From the NCBI GenBank assembly GCA_005406025.1, contig BGZK01000015.1, forward strand, positions 1,054,001 to 1,118,000: a stretch of 64,000 bases of DNA, read 5' to 3'. How positions within the stretch are numbered: position 1 is the stretch's first letter; each line of letters starts with the position of its first letter. The translations under genes and the position numbers were made by a program. Under the pieces are notes generated by a model. That model was not told the origin of the DNA, did no database searches, and worked only from the letters and a program-made list of their open reading frames with translations. The DNA comes from Eumeta japonica (taxonomy: Eukaryota; Arthropoda; Insecta; Lepidoptera; Psychidae). Shown here piece after piece: positions 57,391 through 64,000 of this stretch.

Positions 57391-59140
57391 AAACTCGATT
57401 CCGAAAGGGTTGTAGTTAAATAACATTTATTTTAACTAGATATTAGGGTTAAGTTTTACGCTAGGCAAATATAAACAAACGTTTCGTTTCTTCATAACAG
57501 TAAATGTCATAATTGTAGTCACGCTGTGAACATAATCTTAGTTTTGATCGGTGCAGCAATTTTCGTGTTGTAATGGAAACGAACGGACAAACGGACAATT
57601 TTCGCTTTAGCGTGTTTATAGAACCCCCGTCGCGTATATGCATGGAAGTCATGGCCTCCCCTGGGCTGGGTCCCTGTGGACCCCTGACTATTGTAACAGA
57701 ATTAGAGCCAGTTCTGACCGAATCTTGAATGTGTTAGCCCTATCGTCTCCAAGGTTGTATCCACCCGTGCATACGTCGCTCGTGCCACTGCCGCCACGAT
57801 CGAAAAATATTTGCAGGTTTATATATTATATATATTTAGAAGTGATTTGATGTGACAAATAAACTGATATTATTATACCTTCTAACAACCACTCTGCCTA
57901 CACTCATCATGCTAATACATTTCCCAATGTCTTCTTTGACCGACTATGGTGTATTTTCACCCGACTGCGCGACAGCAAAGACAGGGTTATGTTTTTCACA
58001 CATGTCTAGGCGTGTATGTAAATGGCGATAATGTAGAAAAATAAACGCAAAGTCGGAGGGATCAGATTCATATTTTAGTTTAATACTGCGGTTGTTGCTG
58101 CACGTATTGCTCCATTTTGAAATACACGTAATATTTTATTGTATATTTTTTACATAATCTCGTTTAGATCTTTTATTTCACTTTTACGCAGCCTTTTTTT
58201 TTAAATTTTCAATAATTTTTTTTCATGTTTGTTGGTGTATCAGCTTGGTATCATATATTAATGTTCGTAACTTTAAGCATGAATATCACTTATATTAAGT
58301 GAATTTGTCCTTGAACTTTAAAATTGTTTATTAATATACAATACAAATATGTCAATCATTCATCATTCACTGTCATTGTTTGTACGACAATTCATGCAGA
58401 GCCCCTACCTTCTTTGCCCTAGCGATTGTTGCACATTATACACATATATATATATATAAATGGATGTTGGTTGTTGGTCCGTTCGTAATTGATGGATTCT
58501 AACGGTATTTGACCGAACACCATGAAAGTTGGTACACGGATGTATAGTTCTGTCTTTTCTAAGGGCACGCAGGGTATAGGCGCAGGGCCCCCGGTCCGAT
58601 GAAGGGCCCGGAAAACCCCCATTATTGTTTAACTTGCAAAAATTACATTACACTTTCATTCAAGTATTATTTGGCTTTTAGAAAGGGTCACTAACTCTGT
58701 ATACTCAAATGCCAAATCTCTGTGTGTTCTACGCACCTGGCTCTGTGTGCCTAAAAGCCTAGAGTTTGTGTGGCCAAGGACTCCTGCAATACCTAAGACG
58801 ACCTTGCATATGAACATCTTCACGGAGAAAATTTTATTCAATTTATTTTAGCAATTGTTCCCTAGTCCGTCTGCGCTTTGTACTATTTCAAATGGACTAT
58901 TACATCGTTTCTGAAAATTCTTTTCCTAATAGAAGAGTACACTATTCGGGTAATATAGCGTATATTTATTTTCATACCAGCGTTTTCCCCGGATTCGCGC
59001 TAATCGGAACAGTTACCAGTAGCAGTATCAGTATTTAAAGCGGGATGTTGTCTGGAAAAGGACCAGGTTCGAAAGCAAGTATGGGGCCGGAACTAGAACT
59101 AAGAGCGTCTAAGAGCGTCAACAGTACGGGATTGGATTTG
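57391..59140. other. Intergenic DNA with repeat scraps
   Basis: Includes (TA)n at 58444-58458 and, at 58980-59130, another GATCGG-type tract starting GCGTTTTCCCCGGATTCGCG. No gene is supported. Confidence 0.45.
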
Positions 59141-59194
59141 GGTTACATCTTACGTTCTTGCTGACGCAAAGCTACATATAGCACAGTAATAAAG

Positions 59195-59464
59195 ATGGCG
59201 GTAACCGCAAACGGAGCTGTTGGCGATAAAAAAAAATCCGTCGCGCTTAACCACCCCTTGAAGACGGAACGCGTGGTAGCAGCGTCCGCTTGTGATGTAA
59301 TGTCACCACAGGCGACAGAGAAATCGTGGCCGGCGCTCAGTCGGTCGCCGCGCCGATTCGCTTTCACTGCTCTTCTGCCGCTGTCCTGTTCGACAGTCGT
59401 TGATCATTATCGGACGACGGTAAACGTCCCTGATCATCCACCGTCGCGAGTAGGGTCGCGATAG
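59195..59464 (+). other. GC-rich open frame, possible first exon (doubtful)
   Basis: An 89-codon frame starts at AAAGATGGCGG, a good initiation context, in a CpG-rich island unlike its surroundings. A consensus splice donor (GGGTGAGT, GT at 59496) follows 32 bp after the stop. The opposite strand is also open (59143-59367) and would encode a hydrophobic segment. No domain is recognised. It could be a leader exon, a processed relic or chance. Confidence 0.25.
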
Positions 59465-60115
59465 GCGAATCTAGTTCGTGGCGTGCGATAGGAGGGTGAG
59501 TGACGTTTTGATTTTGAATAATAAGTATATAATAAGGTAATCAATTACCTACCGTATGGTCAGCAGCATAGAGTGCTAACTTGCCTTCACGCGCTTTCGA
59601 TGTGAGTCTTATACAAAGTGAGAATATGTAGGTAGGTAATGTTGTATATTTGCCTCTAATAAAGCTTTCACCGTAAACAGCGAACGATATAATATATAAA
59701 ATAAGAATCCGCGCGACAGCCACAATTAGCCTATACATGAAATGACTAGAAATTCTTGTCAATTCAAGGCTCCGCTCATGAAACTCGACTCGGTAAAGTT
59801 AAAATTCAAGGCTCTGTTTTATTTTTAATAAAAGAAATTCATTGTAAGGAAAATTCAATTCAAATGTCAAACAAAATTAAGTTTTGCATTATCCCGATCT
59901 ATATAAATAAAGCTAGACATAATGATCTTGCCTTTCATAAAACTCGACTCGGTAAAGTTAAAAAAATCACTTGAGGGGCGCTCTTATAATAAAGTTCCAG
60001 CTCAAATTCTAAATTTGCCATTTCATTAATTTAAACGTTTCGTTCAAAGAAAGTTATGTGGCGAGGGCTATTATATCGTGTAAGAATATGTTAATAAAAA
60101 AAAAAACCCGCGGGA
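59465..60115. other. Intergenic DNA with a 24-bp direct repeat
   Basis: AAACTCGACTCGGTAAAGTT occurs at 59781 and again at about 59940. No gene is seen. Confidence 0.5.
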
Positions 60116-60360
60116 TTGAACCGCTCGGCTGTCAGGTTGCTTTCGTTATTTTTAAGTGTTGTAGTAAAAGTTATTCATCATTCAATACTTTGTATCTATA
60201 AGCAAAAAAGAGCAACCCTTGGGTTTCTTGGCCATTCTGCTCAAGGTGAATCATCATTCAGAATGGGTGGTAATGTTAATGTCTTAAAAAAATATATTAA
60301 TGACGTACTTCAAATGTAATTACATTACCTACGAAATAAAGATATTTTTGATTTGACTTG
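60116..60360 (+). repeat. Retroelement-like 3' tail
   Basis: The sequence ends TACGAAATAAAGATATTTTT then GATTTGACTTG, a tail type frequent at the 3' ends of lepidopteran LINE/SINE copies. The 67-codon frame before it has no known domain. Confidence 0.4.
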
Positions 60361-62396
60361 TTTTAAAATGAATAATAAAGAAACAAAATATTTTTAAAAT
60401 CATTATCAAACCTATGTCATTACATTGATTCACTTATTAGCCTCGATAGTAACGTAATCTAGCTGGACACGGACGGACACACACAAGAACTTGACTGCGA
60501 AGAGAATAGGATTTATTAATTTTTACATCGGTTCTATCCTGATGCTGTTCCCGATCCTGACAACCTCGAACTGGGCCTCGATTCTGGTTTTTAATGTCGG
60601 TTTCGACAATGGCAATGTCACAGGAACGTATTAAAAATTTTGTTATTGTCTCCAGAGCGCGCTACGGCCTGAATTTATTTTCATACAGAAAACTTATTTC
60701 CAAGTTTGAATTTCTCTGTGGGATGTACGATTTTCGTAGATTCTTGTTTTTCAGAATCTGCAACGAGATTCACTGGAGTGGACCAGGGATGCCTTTTTAT
60801 CAATCAGATTCAAATTTCAAAGTGGTGGTTCGTTAATATGGACCTGTTAAATGCAAATTTTTTGAGTTAACTTTGAAAAAGGACGTGTTAAATTAATCGC
60901 TTTCTAAATAAATTAATTTTTCACTTGTAATGTCGGTCACAGTGGTCGATTGTCGGAGTATAAAATGGATATATTTTAATTAAAAGATTAAAAAAAAATT
61001 GTTTAATGTTATCAGAAAAGTTATCTAATGAAAAATGTAATCAAAAGTTTGGGCACACAGAGTTTGGAACCCTTTAAGAAAAACTAAATGAAACGTTTTC
61101 AATTCACGTTTTGAAAATCAGAATGTAATTTTGGGTACAAGTTAAACATCGGCGGTCCCATTTCGAGGTTCCTATTAAGGTAGGAACTTCTAGATGGGAA
61201 ACGGTTAACATCTGCAACGGGATGAGTTGGTTTATTTGGTTAAACGACTTGGTTAAATGAGACTTGGTTAATTGGCTTTCGCATAGTTTTCGCCATATAT
61301 TAGATACCCTATTAGCTTTTAAGAGGCTAGTAACGCATTGGTAACTCCTCTAGGATTGCGAGTGTTCTTGAGCGTCGGTGACCATCTGCACTCTGATGGT
61401 GCGCCTGTTCGATTGCCCTTTGAATATGTTATAAAATAAAATAACCTTTATTCACATTTGCCATAAATACTTTGCGCGTGTTGATCACACAATAAGTAAT
61501 GTAGTTTTTTTATTCCTAGGTACTTATTTGTTATTGGCTGTCATATGAGTAGAAAAAGTGATTTCTTATTTATTCTTACTTGAATTAGTAACACATTTAA
61601 ATGACTTAAATCAAATTATATTATAGGTCGTATCCCACATTTTACTTCGACAATATTATTTTACTTTAAAAAAATATAACATTTAAATCATCTCGTTTGT
61701 CGCAATAATTACTGAAAACATTCATTTGAAGCGAACGTAGGCCGTCTATTTATAAATTTACTTCAACTCCCGGCTGTGTTAACAGAAAGCCTCATATGTA
61801 TTTTGCATAATTACCGACTGCGTGAAGTTGGCATATGTTGTATTGCAAATTTTTCGCTTTATCCGATTTTGTGACGCGATCCATATCGAGGTATTAAGTT
61901 TAACCGAATTTGCCGCTGAATGGGAATTAGGACGATGATACTGTGTTTTGTTCAGGTCTGAATGTATATGTTTCATAGACCGGGTGTCAATTACGACCCG
62001 GGACGGCTGTATAATTTCAGGATTTTTGAAAAAGTTCAAGGTCATCTCTTAAGTAATTCTCAACGAGGAATCCAACGGTGACCTTCAGTTTGACGTCGGA
62101 CTTGACTTTCGGGGTTATTTTAAAGTCAACTTGTTGTTTTTTAAACGGATACATCCATTTTTCACACCGTAGTAATTTCACTTCGATAGTGACGTCGGTC
62201 GATTTACATATACGCTAGCTTTAGTCAGTGGCTCCGCCCGCGTGGACGCATAGGGAATTCTTTCGTCTTTTACACGCCTCGACTAAGGCGTCGATTCCGA
62301 TACAGTACAGCTCCAGATCCCGGTTTCGCCTTCGATCAATTCCGATAATCCCAGAACGACCCATAACTCTTACGCCGAAAACACACCTATATTGAA
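60361..62396. other. Intergenic DNA, no gene supported
   Basis: Contains a GATCGG/CGATTC-type scrap at 60545-60605, a LINE-like tail at about 61365-61450 (GATGGTGCGCCTGTTCGATT) and another CGATTCC tract at 62280-62360. Confidence 0.45.
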
Positions 62397-62399
62397 GGT

Positions 62400-63090
62400 A
62401 ATTAGGGATCCGAGCCAAAATGGCAAAAAAGGAACCTTTAAAGTTTCATACTGTCCGTCTGTCCGTCCGTATGTTACAGGCATTTTATTCAAAGACTACA
62501 AGAACGTATATTGATGAAATTTATAGTATGGCGTTTTGTATAAGTCACTACTTAGTTTGGTGGTTAAATAACAAAAATAAGTATTTCTTTGGGCACTCCA
62601 TGCATGTAACCGAAGCTGAAAAAATTTTTTAAAAGTTTTTAAGCTATTTTTCCTGTATGCGTGTATAATTTCGGAAAGAATCGCCCCGAAAGTTGCAGAA
62701 ATTGTCTCCCCCTCTATTTTTTAAACCGTATTTCCAAAAAATATGAAAAAAATAGGGAAGGTAACGCTTAATAAATACTTTCAACGAAATTTTTTTTAAA
62801 TGTGGTCGGATACACTGTTTCTGAATTCTTGCCGAAAAACTGCGCTTCTCAACAAAAGGACGTAAGTGCCATGAAGATATACTCTTTTGCTGATGCACTT
62901 TAGTTTATTTAAATAGTAATAGTCGACATAACTACTTGTTTTTTTAGTTATAGGAGATTAAAGTGCTCCTTTCTGTGCGGGAAACATGGAAAAAGTGTAA
63001 AAGCATATTTTTTTTCATGTGTAGTGCATTTCTTTGTAATAATGACTTCGGAACCCTATGATGAGTGTGGCCCGACATGCTCTTGGCCTA
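62400..63090 (-). repeat. Dispersed repeat, about 0.69 kb, reversed and longest copy
   Basis: Read on the minus strand, it starts with GAGCATGTCGGGCCACACTC and AGGGTTCCGAAGTC and ends with GGACGGACAGACGG, TTCCTTTTTTGCCATTTTGG and CTCGGATCC. It holds the middle part missing from the 0.4-kb copies and shared with 39866-40458. Confidence 0.75.
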
Positions 63091-64000
63091 TTTTGTTTTT
63101 TATTAGTATTACGCAAGCAGGTTTGGACGGGCAGGGGCGCGCGCGGGAGATGTATTATTTCTTACATTTGTTGACAAAGAGAATGGAAAGGGAGAATATT
63201 TTAAACTTTACGTTATACGAAAAAGTGCGTAATATAAAATAATAATACTGATTTTGTTATAGTTATACAAATCAGTGTATACACAACCCTTTTCCAAAAT
63301 TTTGTCTTTCTGTTTATCCGGGGTAATTTTTAAAACGGGTGAACCGAACTCGATGGGACTTTTATCGGTAGGTAGAGGAACTTATTGGTCTATACTTAAG
63401 TTATTTTTTATCGTGGAAAAAATTGGAGCTCCTACGTAAAAATTGTAAAACACTTAAAAATTGGGCAAAGTTTGAATTTGCTCATCAATTACGGGTATAA
63501 AAATCGAGAGTGGGGTCGATATCGGAATTATTATGGATAGCGTAGTCGGTCGTTATAAAAGATTATAAAGCCAAGAAATTTATTTTATGTCCATGCATAG
63601 CCGCAGGCGGAAGTGAGTTAGGTAGAAATAAACGAATATCAATAAAGTGCCAATTAATAGTAAATTATCGTCGTATAATTTAATAGTGGAAAAATATCCT
63701 ACATTACGTTTTGGGTAAACGAAAATATATGTCAAGTCCTATCCAAATATTTTTAACATATTGCAAGACTAACGTTTTCAGATTATTTATTTATTCAGCA
63801 TGCCACGTAGTATTTGTTTTTTTTTTGTTAATCACTCCTAAACATTGGTAGGCATATTTTGTAAAATGTTTAAAAATGTTATTTCCGTAATACATGTTTT
63901 AAGTAATTTAATTGAAATCCTATCAATTATGTTTATAAATACCTCAAAGAACTGTAATGATTCTAATGGTTATATAAAAACAAAAATCTATTTTTTTATT
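63091..64000. other. Intergenic DNA to the window end
   Basis: A last GATCGG-type tract at 63500-63540 is followed by TATTTTATGTCCATGCATAG and CCGCAGGCGG. No gene is seen. Confidence 0.45.

Noticed and set aside
60108..60125. Possible tRNA-derived SINE B box (complement GGTTCAATCC)
   Set aside because: No matching A box at the required distance.
1..64000. CRISPR array, prokaryotic operon, phage or tRNA genes
   Set aside because: No regularly spaced direct repeats, no operon structure and no cloverleaf with A and B boxes was found; the window is clearly nuclear eukaryotic DNA.

Overview
The window looks like repeat-rich, AT-rich moth or butterfly (Lepidoptera) DNA. The evidence is intronless, GC-rich, stress-type cytosolic Hsp70 genes in AT-rich surroundings, plus several repeat types common in that order (Helitron-like 3' ends, hAT and Harbinger-type MITEs, LINE tails). 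The species cannot be named from sequence alone.

The backbone is a tandem segmental array. Three units are recognisable from their Hsp70 genes: unit A (ATG at 8015), unit B (24575) and unit C (46593), spaced 16.6 and 22.0 kb apart. Each unit has the same order: a CCAAT/HSE/TATA block of unknown product about 2.8-2.9 kb upstream; an Hsp70 gene (+) with a perfect four-unit heat-shock element; a 5S rRNA gene on the minus strand about 1.7-1.8 kb after the Hsp70 stop; and a U5 snRNA gene (+) about 390 bp from the 5S start, head to head with it. A further U5 copy at the left edge (48-160) is probably the end of an earlier unit. An inverted, diverged U5 copy lies at 3147-3269. So three RNA or protein gene families, using Pol II (heat shock), Pol III (5S) and snRNA-type promoters, travel together in one repeat unit.

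The units have decayed differently. Unit A has a frameshifted Hsp70 but normal-looking 5S and U5. Unit B looks intact throughout. Unit C has an intact Hsp70, but its 5S is altered in the C box and its U5 has lost the last G of the Sm site. The Hsp70 coding body of unit C resembles unit A while its flanks resemble unit B, which suggests gene conversion.

Between the gene modules lie mobile elements, several proved by empty sites in the sister units: hAT-type MITEs (12225-12888, 12964-13647), a Harbinger-type MITE (14303-14813), a Helitron-like insertion (about 32510-32936), and a pair of nested ZMYM1-type hAT elements in unit B (about 33437-37490, with the inner one at 34695-37132). From 53.4 kb to the end I find no convincing gene: only dispersed repeats, fold-back elements and hairpins. 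Parts of the sequence (49120-49800, perhaps also 9560-9840) carry indel patterns that suggest consensus errors, so some broken genes should be treated with caution.
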